The translations under genes and the position numbers were made by a program. A DNA stretch of 64,000 nucleotides from NCBI GenBank assembly GCA_947259225.1, contig CAMYLK010000002.1:62001-126000 (forward strand), in the 5' to 3' direction. This document shows, piece by piece, positions 36,045 to 44,186 of this stretch; within the stretch, counting starts at the first letter, position 1; each line of letters begins with the position of its first letter. The notes under the pieces are model-generated. The model worked only from the letters and a program-made list of their open reading frames with translations, made no database searches and was not told the DNA's origin. Origin of the DNA: an uncultured Desulfobulbaceae bacterium. GTDB lineage: Bacteria; Desulfobacterota; Desulfobulbia; Desulfobulbales; Desulfobulbaceae.

Positions 36045-36246
36045 AATTAATATATATGATGTCCTGATTACATGATTTTGACTGGATCCTGTTATTCACC
36101 CTGAAAAAAGATTATAAGCTTTTGAAAAATACTTATTTTAGTTGTTTTTATTTCTGTAGACTCTATTTACCGTTTGAACTGGCGTGTGTCTTCAAGCCAG
36201 ATTTGATGCACGGTGGACTTCTGACCGATTCTTTGCGAAAGGGTGG

Positions 36247-36275
36247 TTGACAGGAGAAGGCGGCAGGATTATTAT
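36247..36275 (+). promoter_or_regulatory. Sigma-70-like promoter for the fmdB-like gene
   Basis: TTGACA (36247-36252), 17-bp spacer, TATTAT (36270-36275), 63 bp before the ATG at 36339. Near-ideal spacing and -35. Confidence 0.65.
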
Positions 36276-36338
36276 ACGAAAAATACCAGAAAACATACTT
36301 ATACGTCTAAATTAATTTATTAAAAGTGAGGTGCAGTA

Positions 36339-36623
36339 ATGCCTGTTTACGAATATGAATGCTCTGCTTGTGATAAAGTTTTCGAAGTGCAGCAGCGAAT
36401 AAGTGATAATCCTTTGGAGATCTGTCCCGAATGTGATGGTGAAGTGAAAAAACTGGTTTCAGTCAGTTCCTTTCAACTCAAAGGCGGGGGCTGGTATTCG
36501 GATGGGTACAGTGGATCATCTAATGGTAACGGCAAGTCCGCTGAAAAGAAGGAAAAAGCTGCAGCACCACCATGTCAGGGTGGCAACGGGAGTTGTAAAA
36601 GCTGTCCCTCTGCCGCTGCGTGA
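36339..36623 (+). CDS. FmdB-family zinc-ribbon protein
   Basis: 94 residues. PVYEYECSACDKVFEVQQRISDNPLEICPECDGEVKKLVS is the FmdB regulatory-protein zinc ribbon (two CxxC pairs, about residues 7-35). A Gly/Ser-rich middle and a second Cys cluster CQGGNGSCKSCPSAAA close the protein, typical of the FmdB-type tail in Desulfobacterota. It was named for a regulator of formamidase/amidase in Methylophilus, but no function is established for most members. Own promoter upstream, terminator just downstream. Confidence 0.88.
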   Translation: MPVYEYECSACDKVFEVQQRISDNPLEICPECDGEVKKLVSVSSFQLKGGGWYSDGYSGSSNGNGKSAEKKEKAAAPPCQGGNGSCKSCPSAAA

Positions 36624-36645
36624 AAATTTGTCAGTTATGGAATAC

Positions 36646-36673
36646 AAACCCGGCTTCGGCCGGGTTTTTTTTT
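36646..36673 (+). terminator. Rho-independent terminator with UUCG tetraloop
   Basis: The stem AAACCCGGC/GCCGGGTTT closes the loop TTCG and is followed by a T9 run. Classic strong terminator, 23 bp after the fmdB-like stop. Confidence 0.95.
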
Positions 36674-36691
36674 GAAAAAAGGAGAGTGGCA

Positions 36692-37348
36692 ATGACGAAA
36701 TATATAGTTCAACTGCTTGGAATTATTACATGTTTGGTTATCTTGGCTGGCTGTCAGTCGACGTATTACGGGGCTCTGGAAAAAGCAGGTATTCATAAAC
36801 GTGATCTGATGGTGGATCGTGTGGAAAATGCCAGAGATGCGCAAGAAGAGGCAAAGGAACAATTTCAGTCAGCATTGGAGCAGTTTACCTCAGTCGTTGA
36901 AGTCAAGGGAGGGAGCCTAGAAAAAAAATATAATACTCTTAAGGATGCGTACGAGGAAAGTAAGGATAAGGCAGAACTAGTCACCAAGCGAATAGAGAGT
37001 GTCGAGAGTGTATCTGAAGCACTTTTTGATGAGTGGGAAGATGAGCTCAGTCAGTATTCAAGTGCCAGGTTGAGGGAGGACAGCAAAAAGAAGTTGAAAC
37101 AGACCAGGCGTGATTATGAACGGCTGATTAAAGCAATGAAAAGGGCGGAGGAAAAGACCCACCCTGTATTGGTGGCCTTTCATGACCAGGTTCTTTACCT
37201 GAAACATAACCTTAACGCCCAGGCCATATCCTCCCTGCAGGATGAACTGGTAGCCATTGAAGATAATGTTGCGGGTCTGGTTAAAGAGATGGAGGCCTCA
37301 ATACGGGAAGCTGAACAGTTTATTGAGGCATTGCGTAAAGAAGGTTAA
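36692..37348 (+). CDS. DUF2959 family lipoprotein
   Basis: 218 residues. Lipoprotein signal with lipobox LAGC at about residue 18, then STYYGALEKAGIHKRDLMVDRVENARDAQEEAKEQFQSALEQF, which is the DUF2959 hallmark. The rest is a long coiled coil ending QAISSLQDELVAIEDNVAGLVKEMEASI. Role unknown. The frame is open upstream through the terminator, but ATG 36692 after GGAGAGTGGCA is the only start that keeps the signal peptide. Probably an envelope protein. Confidence 0.88.
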   Translation: MTKYIVQLLGIITCLVILAGCQSTYYGALEKAGIHKRDLMVDRVENARDAQEEAKEQFQSALEQFTSVVEVKGGSLEKKYNTLKDAYEESKDKAELVTKRIESVESVSEALFDEWEDELSQYSSARLREDSKKKLKQTRRDYERLIKAMKRAEEKTHPVLVAFHDQVLYLKHNLNAQAISSLQDELVAIEDNVAGLVKEMEASIREAEQFIEALRKEG

Positions 37349-37387
37349 TGAGTTTTCTGCCTCAGCTTGGTTCTCCGGGCCTGGTTT

Positions 37388-38488
37388 TTATCTGCTGGTG
37401 ATGATGGCCATGGCGTCACCGTAACTGTAGAATCTGTATCCCCTGTCAACAGCCTCACGATAACAGTCAAGAATTCTCTGGCGCCCTGCCAGAGCTGAAA
37501 CCAGAAAAAGCAGTGATGAGCGGGGAAGGTGAAAGTTGGTTATCAGGTTGTCGACTACCTTGAATTGATAACCGGGGTAGATATACAGGTCACACAATCC
37601 CTGGTACGGCCTTATCATACCGTTTTCGTCAGCCGCGAACTCGAGAGTCCTTGCCGTGGTGGTACCAACAGCCCATACTCTACTGCCATATTTTTTATAT
37701 TCATTGATAAATTCAGCTGTTTCAGGATCAATCTGTATATACTCGGCATGGATTCTGTGGCCTCGTATATCTTCTGATCGAACGGGGGCAAAGGTACCAT
37801 AGCCCACATGAAGTGTGACAGTGGCAATTTCCACTCCTTTTTTTCGGAGTTCATTGAGCAGGCTATCGGAAAAGTGAAGCCCAGCTGTCGGAGCCGCAAC
37901 TGAACCTGTCTGATCGGCATATCTGGTCTGGTACCGCTCCATATCTTCCTCAGTCGTCCCCTGGGGGCGTTTTATATAAGGCGGTAAGGGCATCTGCCCA
38001 TGGAGAGCTAATAGATCATCAAGGTTCCTGCCATCAGTAGGGTTGTAATGAAGTTCCAGCCGGATCTGGCCATCATCAAAAAGCTCCTGAACAGTGGCTT
38101 TAAGAAATTCTCCAAAAATGAGGCTGCTACCCTGCTTAGGTCTTTTTGAACTCTTGAGCAGCGCCAGGGCCTCAACGTTAAACCAGCCACCTGCACTTTT
38201 TTGAGCAAGGATTAATTCAGGGTAATGGAGCAGAAGTATTTCAACCTTGCCGCCTGTTTCCTTGTGTCCGAAAAGTCGGGCAGGAAAGACCCTGGTGTTA
38301 TTGACAACCAGTATATCTCCTGGTCTTAGATATTCGGGAATATCAGTAAATTTCCTGTGTTCGAGCCCTGGATTCTCGGGGTCAATGACCAGCAGCCGGG
38401 AGAGATCCCTGTCGGCTGAAGGCTTCTGGGCAATATTTTCATCCGGCAGGTAATAGTCGTATGAACTCAGCAGGATATCGTTTTCCAT
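37388..38488 (-). CDS. queA: S-adenosylmethionine:tRNA ribosyltransferase-isomerase
   Basis: 366 residues. Transfers and isomerises the ribose of SAM to preQ1 in tRNA (queuosine pathway). Family signatures: SSYDYYLPDENIAQKPSADRDLSRLLVI, LRPGDILVVNNTRVFPARLFGHKETGGKVEILLL, YQTRYADQTGSVAAPTAGLHF, VTLHVGYGTFAPVRSEDI, HAEYIQI and NFHLPRSSLLFLVSALAG. Length is slightly above the usual 345. Convergent with the DUF2959 gene and divergent from mqnB. No tgt or other queuosine gene in the window. Confidence 0.97.
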   Translation of the reverse strand: MENDILLSSYDYYLPDENIAQKPSADRDLSRLLVIDPENPGLEHRKFTDIPEYLRPGDILVVNNTRVFPARLFGHKETGGKVEILLLHYPELILAQKSAGGWFNVEALALLKSSKRPKQGSSLIFGEFLKATVQELFDDGQIRLELHYNPTDGRNLDDLLALHGQMPLPPYIKRPQGTTEEDMERYQTRYADQTGSVAAPTAGLHFSDSLLNELRKKGVEIATVTLHVGYGTFAPVRSEDIRGHRIHAEYIQIDPETAEFINEYKKYGSRVWAVGTTTARTLEFAADENGMIRPYQGLCDLYIYPGYQFKVVDNLITNFHLPRSSLLFLVSALAGRQRILDCYREAVDRGYRFYSYGDAMAIITSR

Positions 38489-38615
38489 TTTAATGTTGTG
38501 TCTCTAGTTCCTATTTGCGGCTGGCACTTAGCGAGTGAAGCCTTGCAATCAAACTTAACCTAATTTACATTGTCGGGAAACCCTTGAAATATTTACACAC
38601 CTCTGAAGGAGCAGT

Positions 38616-39308
38616 ATGTTTCTTGTGACCTCGGCGACAGATTTCGAAATGGAACCCTATGATGTCGGATACTTGGGAAAAGAAAAGCCTTTTCAGCTTG
38701 TTACCGGGGTCGGTCCGCTTGAAACGGCTGTCAGGCTGTATGGATGGCTGAGGAACAATTATGACAGGGTCAGGGGCGTCGTTAATTTTGGCGTGGCTGG
38801 AGCATACCTGCAGCCTTCCGGCACCAGTCAACCGCAACTTCTCGATATCTGTCTTGCCAGCAGCGAGATTCTTGGTGACCTGGGAGTCTGCCTGGAAGAT
38901 CGTATAGAGTGTTTTACCGGAAGCGAACTCACAGTTGCTGACCGGTTTGAGATGGATACAGATTTACTCGGGCAGGCCTGTAAAGCACTGGACAGCCAGG
39001 ACCTGGAATATTTTACCGGTACATTTATAACTGTCAATTGTGCCAGCGGCACGGCAAGACGTGGCGCGATGCTAGCAGAACAATACGATGGTCTTTGCGA
39101 AAACATGGAGGGAGCTGCAGTGGCCAGGGTGTGTGCTGAATTTAATTTGCCATGCCTGGAAGTGAGGTGTATCAGTAATATGGTCGAAGACCGCGATAAA
39201 GGAGAGTGGCAACTGAAAAAGGCGTGCAGGCAGGCAGCGGAAGTGGCTGCCCGCATCACGGAATATCTCCAGGAGCAGTCTGATAGATCGGTTTCCGGAG
39301 GAGCATGA
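38616..39308 (+). CDS. mqnB: Futalosine hydrolase
   Basis: 230 residues of the purine nucleoside phosphorylase/5'-methylthioadenosine nucleosidase fold. VTGVGPLETAVRLYGWL, GVVNFGVAGAYLQP, DICLASSEILGDLGVCLED, and the active-site ENMEGAAVARVC with VRCISNMVEDRDKGEW are present. It cleaves futalosine to hypoxanthine and dehypoxanthinylfutalosine in the alternative menaquinone pathway. GAAGGAGCAGT precedes ATG 38616. It overlaps mqnD by 4 bp. Confidence 0.95.
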   Translation: MFLVTSATDFEMEPYDVGYLGKEKPFQLVTGVGPLETAVRLYGWLRNNYDRVRGVVNFGVAGAYLQPSGTSQPQLLDICLASSEILGDLGVCLEDRIECFTGSELTVADRFEMDTDLLGQACKALDSQDLEYFTGTFITVNCASGTARRGAMLAEQYDGLCENMEGAAVARVCAEFNLPCLEVRCISNMVEDRDKGEWQLKKACRQAAEVAARITEYLQEQSDRSVSGGA

Positions 39309-40147
39309 TGCAAAATCTTTCCATCGGTTACTCTCCATGCCCCAATGATACCTTCATTTTCTACGCTTTGTCGCACAACAAGGTGCGACCTGAAAACGCT
39401 TCATTTGCTCCACCAATCCTTGATGATGTTGAGACCTTAAACTGCTGGGCTCTTAAAAAGAAACTGGATGTCACCAAACTTTCCTTCCATGCATTGGGGC
39501 ATACTCTGGACAACTATATTATGCTCACCTCCGGTGCTGCACTGGGGCGGGGATGCGGGCCCCTTCTCGTGAAGAGGAGGGGGGAAAAGCTTAATTCTTC
39601 CCACAGCAGAATTGCAATCCCCGGAAAATATACCACGGCAGCTCTGCTTCTGAAGTTGTATGCCCCGCAATATGAGAATTTACAGGTTATGCGGTTTGAA
39701 GAGATCATGCCAGCTGTCCGGGAAGGTACCATAGACGGTGGGGTCATTATCCATGAAAGCCGCTTTACCTATCAGGATTTCGGACTCGAATGTGTAAAGG
39801 ACCTGGGCGAGTGGTGGGAGGATGAAACCGGTCTGCCTATTCCGCTGGGCTGCATTGCTGCCCGGAGAACTCTTCCGGAAGAGGTGTTGGTCGAAGTTGA
39901 CAGAACTATAAGGAATAGTCTTGAGTGGGCGTATGCCCACCCTGAACAAAGCATGAACTATATCAGAAGCCATGCCCAGGAAATGAGCGATGTCGTCCTG
40001 CGTAGCCATATTGACCTGTATGTTAACGAATTTTCTCTCCATATCGGAGAGGAAGGAAAAAGAGCGATTGAAGAACTTTTCCGGCGTGGCAGGGCAGCCG
40101 GAATTTTTCCGGACCTGAGTACTCCTGACTGGAGCCTTAGTTTATGA
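39305..40147 (+). CDS. mqnD: 1,4-dihydroxy-6-naphthoate synthase
   Basis: 280 residues of the periplasmic-binding-like fold. LSIGYSPCPNDTFIFYALSHNKV is the family's opening signature, then DVETLNCWAL, KLSFHALGH, SGAALGRGCGPLLV, GGVIIHESRFTYQDFGLECVKDLGEWWEDETGLPIPLGCIAAR. Acts after MqnC in the futalosine pathway. Two adjacent ATGs (39305, 39308) follow GGAGGAG; either is possible. It overlaps mqnB upstream and mobA downstream by 4 bp each. Confidence 0.95.
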   Translation: MMQNLSIGYSPCPNDTFIFYALSHNKVRPENASFAPPILDDVETLNCWALKKKLDVTKLSFHALGHTLDNYIMLTSGAALGRGCGPLLVKRRGEKLNSSHSRIAIPGKYTTAALLLKLYAPQYENLQVMRFEEIMPAVREGTIDGGVIIHESRFTYQDFGLECVKDLGEWWEDETGLPIPLGCIAARRTLPEEVLVEVDRTIRNSLEWAYAHPEQSMNYIRSHAQEMSDVVLRSHIDLYVNEFSLHIGEEGKRAIEELFRRGRAAGIFPDLSTPDWSLSL

Positions 40148-40734
40148 AAACCTCAGGTGAGGGGGGTATTTTCTGCTCAGCAGTCTGGGGTTGTGTGCTC
40201 ATTGGGGGAGAGAGCAGAAGGATGGGGCGACCCAAGCACCTGATAGAACAGGGAGGTTTGACCTGGCTTGAGATAGCTGTTTCCAAACTTGATAAAAAGG
40301 TTGAGAAGGTTGTTATTTCAGGAGGTGGCGAAATTCCGGCAGCACTGGGAGGTATTCCTGTCATCCAGGATGTTCCAGGGCTGCACGGCCCCCTGGCCGG
40401 TATTCTTTCCATTATGCGCTGGAACCCGGAAGTATCATGGCTTGTGACAGGCTGTGACCAACCCGATATACGAGATGAGGCTCTTGATTGGTTGCTTGGG
40501 GTCAGAAATGAAGATATTGTGGCAATATTGCCTGATTTACAGGGAAACGGGCTGGTTGAACCCCTTCTGGCCTATTATGATTGCCGCTGCCGTCACTATT
40601 TTGACGAGATAGCGGAAAGGGGGACCAACCGTACCTCTGAACTTGTTGGCAGGCCCGGTGTAATAACACCCAGCCCTCCACACCATCTCCATGATTGCTG
40701 GCGTAACGTAAACACCCCGGAGGAAATCTGTTGA
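40144..40734 (+). CDS. mobA: Molybdenum cofactor guanylyltransferase MobA-like
   Basis: 196 residues. An N-terminal nucleotide-binding GCVLIGGESRRMGRPKHLIEQGG (GGxSxRMGxxK pattern), then DVPGLHGPLAGILSIM, WLVTGCDQPDI and NVNTPEEI match MobA. It attaches GMP to molybdopterin, making the cofactor used by DMSO reductase-family oxidoreductases. An extra 14 residues precede the usual start of the domain. ATG 40144 overlaps the mqnD stop, so translation is coupled to the menaquinone genes. Confidence 0.9.
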   Translation: MKTSGEGGIFCSAVWGCVLIGGESRRMGRPKHLIEQGGLTWLEIAVSKLDKKVEKVVISGGGEIPAALGGIPVIQDVPGLHGPLAGILSIMRWNPEVSWLVTGCDQPDIRDEALDWLLGVRNEDIVAILPDLQGNGLVEPLLAYYDCRCRHYFDEIAERGTNRTSELVGRPGVITPSPPHHLHDCWRNVNTPEEIC

Positions 40735-40830
40735 CTTTGAGAACTTGCATGATTGCCCATGATGAATAGTGTAATTGACATACGAGTTGATCTATTGTTT
40801 TATTCAACAAGAAATCCTGGATAGTTTGTG

Positions 40831-40858
40831 TTGACAGGGAAGAGGGAGATTGTAATTA
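40831..40858 (+). promoter_or_regulatory. Possible promoter for the tlpA-like gene
   Basis: TTGACA (40831-40836), 16-bp spacer, TAATTA (40853-40858), 87 bp before the tlpA-like ATG. Good -35, weak -10. Confidence 0.4.
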
Positions 40859-40944
40859 TAGCGATCCATTTAGGAATTATTTGCAAATAGAATTTATTTT
40901 CGTTATTGAACGAGCAGTGGAGAAGCAGTAGAGCTTTCGGCAAA

Positions 40945-41460
40945 ATGAGAGAATGTAGAAATACCAGTAAACGTACTATCGCTTTTTTGTGGGCAGGGCT
41001 TGCAATGCTCCTGCTGTCTGTCAGTGTGGCTGAAGGCAAGGGGGAAATGCCTGTAATGCCGGAATTTTCACTTTCTTCGGCTGTTGACGGGAAAGAGGTG
41101 AGTAGCTCTGATTTTGAAGGTCAGGTCCTCCTGGTAACCTTTTTTGCAACATGGTGCCCACCCTGCCGCCAGGAAATACCAACGCTCATTAAGCTGCAGA
41201 AAAAGTACGCTCCTAAAGGGTTTTCGGTCATTGGTCTGTCTGTGGATGAAAAAGGGCCCAAGGTGGTTGTCAAGCTGATAGAAAAAGAAAAAATCAACTA
41301 TCCCGTCCTGATGTCAGACAGCAGAACGGCGAAAGGATTTGGCGGTATCGCCGGAATTCCTACCTCGTTTCTGGTGAACCGAAAGGGAGAAATTGTCAAA
41401 CGATACCCCGGGTATGTCCCTCTCTCGTTGCTGGAAAAGGATATTAAGTCAGAGTTGTAG
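40945..41460 (+). CDS. TlpA-like thiol-disulfide oxidoreductase
   Basis: 171 residues. Signal peptide or anchor (about 10-32) then a thioredoxin fold with VTFFATWCPPCRQEIPTLIKL, CPPC at 71-74, FSVIGLSVDE, and the cis-Pro loop GIAGIPTSFLVNRKG. Periplasmic reductant, for example of apocytochrome c cysteines (ResA/CcmG role). Cytochrome biogenesis genes (ccsA, hemA) lie about 3 kb downstream. ATG 40945 is chosen over TTG 40906, which would add a long basic region before the signal peptide. Monocistronic, with a possible promoter upstream. Confidence 0.88.
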   Translation: MRECRNTSKRTIAFLWAGLAMLLLSVSVAEGKGEMPVMPEFSLSSAVDGKEVSSSDFEGQVLLVTFFATWCPPCRQEIPTLIKLQKKYAPKGFSVIGLSVDEKGPKVVVKLIEKEKINYPVLMSDSRTAKGFGGIAGIPTSFLVNRKGEIVKRYPGYVPLSLLEKDIKSEL

Positions 41461-41506
41461 GGTTTTTTTCTGGCAGGAACGTAAAAAATATTCTTTAGAG
41501 TTTTTC

Positions 41507-41535
41507 TTGACAACCCTATGCTAACATTTTATGAT
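41507..41535 (+). promoter_or_regulatory. Sigma-70 promoter for the 66-residue exported protein
   Basis: TTGACA (41507-41512), 17-bp spacer, TATGAT (41530-41535), 65 bp upstream of ATG 41600. One of the best promoter matches in the window, predicting strong expression. Confidence 0.7.
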
Positions 41536-41599
41536 TTTTGACTAATTCGTAAAGAAGGTGAATGACGGTTCATAATTTCATCTACCAAAGGAGAAGATC

Positions 41600-41800
41600 A
41601 TGAAAAAATTAGTAACCGCTGTAATGGTTGTGGCTTTTGCCCTGAGTTCTGCCAGCATGGTAATGGCTAAGTCAGTGAAATGTGAGGTTGACACTGTAGA
41701 AGGCGACAAAGTCACCATGACCTGCAAAGGTGCCAAATTTAAAAAAGGTGATAAAGTAAAAGTTAAAGCTGGTGGTAAGAAAGCTGTCGAAGGCTGCTAA
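41600..41800 (+). CDS. Small exported protein, function unknown
   Basis: 66 residues: signal peptide (about 1-23, cleavage after VMA-K) and a 43-residue mature part with two halves, VKCEVDTVEGDKVTMTCKG and FKKGDKVKVKAGGKKAVEGC. Three cysteines remain in the mature protein. The strand-turn-strand pattern and the GDKVKVK motif suggest a small beta domain, like other Lys-rich short periplasmic proteins seen in Geobacter-type organisms (from memory). AAAGGAGAAGATC is a strong ribosome site, and the gene has its own promoter and terminator, so it is probably abundant. Confidence 0.8.
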   Translation: MKKLVTAVMVVAFALSSASMVMAKSVKCEVDTVEGDKVTMTCKGAKFKKGDKVKVKAGGKKAVEGC

Positions 41801-41825
41801 CAAGTACTTCGTTTCTTTCAATTTT

Positions 41826-41863
41826 AAGAGTCGATTGATGCCGCATCAATCGACTCTTTTTTA
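41826..41863 (+). terminator. Strong rho-independent terminator
   Basis: A perfect 15-bp stem (41826-41840 with 41844-41858), CCG loop, then a T run to 41863. It ends the small exported protein gene, 19 bp before uppP starts. Confidence 0.95.
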
Positions 41864-41881
41864 TTTTACGGCATATAAAAA

Positions 41882-42691
41882 ATGGATCTGATAAAGGCCC
41901 TCATTCTCGGTATAGTTCAAGGGCTGACTGAATTTCTCCCCATATCGAGTTCAGGGCACCTGGTCATTGGCTCGGAAATTCTGAATTATCATAATCCCGG
42001 AATTGCATTTGAAGTGTTTCTCCACTGCGGTACACTTGTTGCTGTCATTATAGTCTTCAGAAAGGACCTGTTGACAATGATCAGGTCGATTTTTGTTTCA
42101 CCATCTATCCGCCAGACAGATCCACGGCTGAATCGATTTTTTCACTGGAACTTCTACGTCGTTGTCGCTACTCTGCCGGCGGTAGTTTTCGGCCTGTGGC
42201 TCAAGAATTCCATTGATCAGATTTTCGACAATATACTGATTACTTTCGGGATGCTGGCAATAACCGGGACGATAATGCTGCTGACAAGGTATATTCATGA
42301 AAAGGGTACGCCGTTAAACGGTCCCAGAGCACTGATCATTGGCATGGCCCAGGCCCTGGCCATTATGCCCGGCCTGTCACGGAGCGGCAGCACCATTTTC
42401 ACCGGCATGGTGCTGGGCATAAATCGGGAAACAGCGGCCCGTTTTTCGTTTATCATGTCAATCCCGGCCATTCTCGGAGCCGTAGTACTGAAACTGAATG
42501 ACCTGGTTGCCGAGCCGCCATCTGCGGAACAATTGACTGCTATTGCTGTCGGGACTCTGGCATCTGTCATTTCAGGGTATTATGCCATTGTCCTGTTGAT
42601 GAGACTTGTCCGACAGGGTAAACTGCAATGGTTCGGCTATTACTGTTTATGTGTATCAGCTCTCGGATTTGGCTGGTATTTTCTAAAGTAG
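41882..42691 (+). CDS. uppP: Undecaprenyl-diphosphatase
   Basis: 269-residue BacA/UppP membrane enzyme that recycles undecaprenyl pyrophosphate for cell wall and LPS assembly. ALILGIVQGLTEFLPISSSGHLVIGSEIL and ALAIMPGLSRSGSTIFTGMVLGINRETAARFSFIMSIPAILGA contain the catalytic (E/Q)xxxE-PISSSGH and PGxSRSG motifs. About eight membrane segments. ATG 41882 follows immediately after the terminator of the previous gene, so its promoter must lie within or upstream of that gene. No strong ribosome site. Confidence 0.95.
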   Translation: MDLIKALILGIVQGLTEFLPISSSGHLVIGSEILNYHNPGIAFEVFLHCGTLVAVIIVFRKDLLTMIRSIFVSPSIRQTDPRLNRFFHWNFYVVVATLPAVVFGLWLKNSIDQIFDNILITFGMLAITGTIMLLTRYIHEKGTPLNGPRALIIGMAQALAIMPGLSRSGSTIFTGMVLGINRETAARFSFIMSIPAILGAVVLKLNDLVAEPPSAEQLTAIAVGTLASVISGYYAIVLLMRLVRQGKLQWFGYYCLCVSALGFGWYFLK

Positions 42692-42812
42692 GTGCTAACT
42701 GAAGCGGAAGGGAAACAATGAGCTTGCTGACCAGGCAGAATTTGTTCCTGGACCCTGTAGCGGAGGTTTTGTCGATACACGATATGTGCAAAATCAATTA
42801 ATAGAGAGAGTT

Positions 42813-43505
42813 ATGGATCCACAGACATTACCGGCAGTAGAGCGGGCTCTTTATGATACTATCAGGCAGCAGTACAAAGTTGGCTTTGAGCCCCTCCAAC
42901 TTGGTGGAATACGTTTGAACCTCCTCGCTGTTGAGGATCTCGAACAACTGCTTGACGGCAAGGACGCCCTGAAAAATGTTTCTGACTTCCCGTTTTGGGT
43001 AAAGCTGTGGGAGGCAGCCATTGTCCTGGCCCAGTATCTGGCCGGGCAGCCGTTTAAAGAAGGCACGACCTTGCTGGAGCTTGGGGCGGGTCTGGGAGCA
43101 CCGGGTCTCGCCGCTGGAGCAGCAGGGTGTTCTGTTACACTGACGGATTACGAAGAGCTGATCCTTAATTTTGAAAGGGTAAGTGCTTCGGCCAGCGGAC
43201 TTGATAATGTCAGTTTTCAGAACCTGGACTGGAAGAATCCACCTGATATGGAACGGTATGATATCATAGTCGGTGCGGAGATACTGTTCAGGGAGGAGTT
43301 TTTCGAACCTCTGCTCAACGTCATGCGGAAGGCATTAAAGGCTGACGGGGTAATATACCTTGCCCATGATATCAAACGAAACAGTTTGAAACCGTTCCTG
43401 CATATGGCAGAAGCGGAATACAATATAGCGGCCTCAAAACGGACCTTGAAAAGTTTGGATGGGGACAAGGTGATTCTGCTGAACAGGTTGACACCGAAAA
43501 AGTAA
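42813..43505 (+). CDS. SAM-dependent methyltransferase, METTL21-like
   Basis: 230 residues. The Rossmann motif LLELGAGLGAPGLAAGAAGCSVTLTDY (SAM loop GAGLGAPG) is followed by YDIIVGAEILFREEFFEPL and GVIYLAHDIKRNSLKPFL. The VKLWEAAIVLAQYLA segment before it is typical of the lysine-methyltransferase-like class I family (Methyltransf_16). Target is unknown, and bacterial members may methylate proteins. GTG 42786 is also in frame; ATG 42813 has AGAGAGAG upstream. It ends 12 bp before the sirohaem gene, so it probably starts that operon. Confidence 0.82.
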   Translation: MDPQTLPAVERALYDTIRQQYKVGFEPLQLGGIRLNLLAVEDLEQLLDGKDALKNVSDFPFWVKLWEAAIVLAQYLAGQPFKEGTTLLELGAGLGAPGLAAGAAGCSVTLTDYEELILNFERVSASASGLDNVSFQNLDWKNPPDMERYDIIVGAEILFREEFFEPLLNVMRKALKADGVIYLAHDIKRNSLKPFLHMAEAEYNIAASKRTLKSLDGDKVILLNRLTPKK

Positions 43506-43517
43506 CGGGTTTGATGA

Positions 43518-44186
43518 ATGTATCCTGTTTCTCTCGACATTGGCGGGAAGCTATGTGTTGTAATTGGCGGCGGCAGTGTTGCCGAACGCAAGGTGAAGGG
43601 ACTTCTTGAATCAGGGGCTTTTGTCAGGGTAATAAGCCCTGAGGCGACTGAAGAGCTTTCTGTGTTGGCCCAAAGTGGAATAATTGAGTGGCGTAAAAAG
43701 TCGTACACGTATGATGATCTCGAAAGAGCTTTTCTCGTTTTTGCTGCCACCGATGACAGGGAAGTGCAGGATTTAATTTTCAGGCAGGCTGAAGAAAACG
43801 GTCAATTGGTCAATATGGCTGATGATCCGGATTGCTGTAATTTCCATGTGCCAGCCTCAATCAGGCGAGGAGACTTGACCCTGGCAATCTCGACCAGCGG
43901 AAAAAGCCCTGCTGTTGCCGCGTTGATCAGAAAAAAACTGGATAAAGAGTTCGGGCCTGAGTACGAGACCCTGCTTCACCTGATGTCACTTGTCAGAGAG
44001 CAAACTGGTTCAGATTCGGAGAGCCTCTCCCAGGCTGACAGGAAAAAAATCTATAAAAAAATACTTCACCAAGATATAATTGAATGGATTAAGACCAGCC
44101 AGTTCAGTAAGCTGCAAGAGCATGTACAGGAAATTCTTGGAGCAGATGCCGACCTGGACATAAATAAACTGAAGCTGGATAATTGA
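43518..44186 (+). CDS. sirC: Precorrin-2 dehydrogenase/sirohydrochlorin ferrochelatase-type protein
   Basis: 222 residues. MYPVSLDIGGKLCVVIGGGSVAERKVKGLLESGAFVRVISP is the NAD-binding N-terminus of Met8p/CysG. NMADDPDCCNFHVPASIRRGDLTLAISTSGKSPAVAALIRKKLDKEFGPEYETLL is the second signature. It oxidises precorrin-2 to sirohydrochlorin, for sirohaem (sulfite reductase) and the alternative haem route of Desulfobacterota. Downstream overlap with ccsA is 1 bp. The tetrapyrrole association with hemA supports the call. Confidence 0.9.
   Translation: MYPVSLDIGGKLCVVIGGGSVAERKVKGLLESGAFVRVISPEATEELSVLAQSGIIEWRKKSYTYDDLERAFLVFAATDDREVQDLIFRQAEENGQLVNMADDPDCCNFHVPASIRRGDLTLAISTSGKSPAVAALIRKKLDKEFGPEYETLLHLMSLVREQTGSDSESLSQADRKKIYKKILHQDIIEWIKTSQFSKLQEHVQEILGADADLDINKLKLDN

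Larger units (their letters stand above)
35838..36338. other. 501-bp AT-rich regulatory gap between mucR and the fmdB-like gene
   Basis: No gene. It contains two short inverted repeats (35991-36011 and 36032-36044) in sequence very rich in A and T, and a near-consensus promoter (36247-36275) reading towards the fmdB-like gene. Divergent regulation of both genes is likely. Confidence 0.55.
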
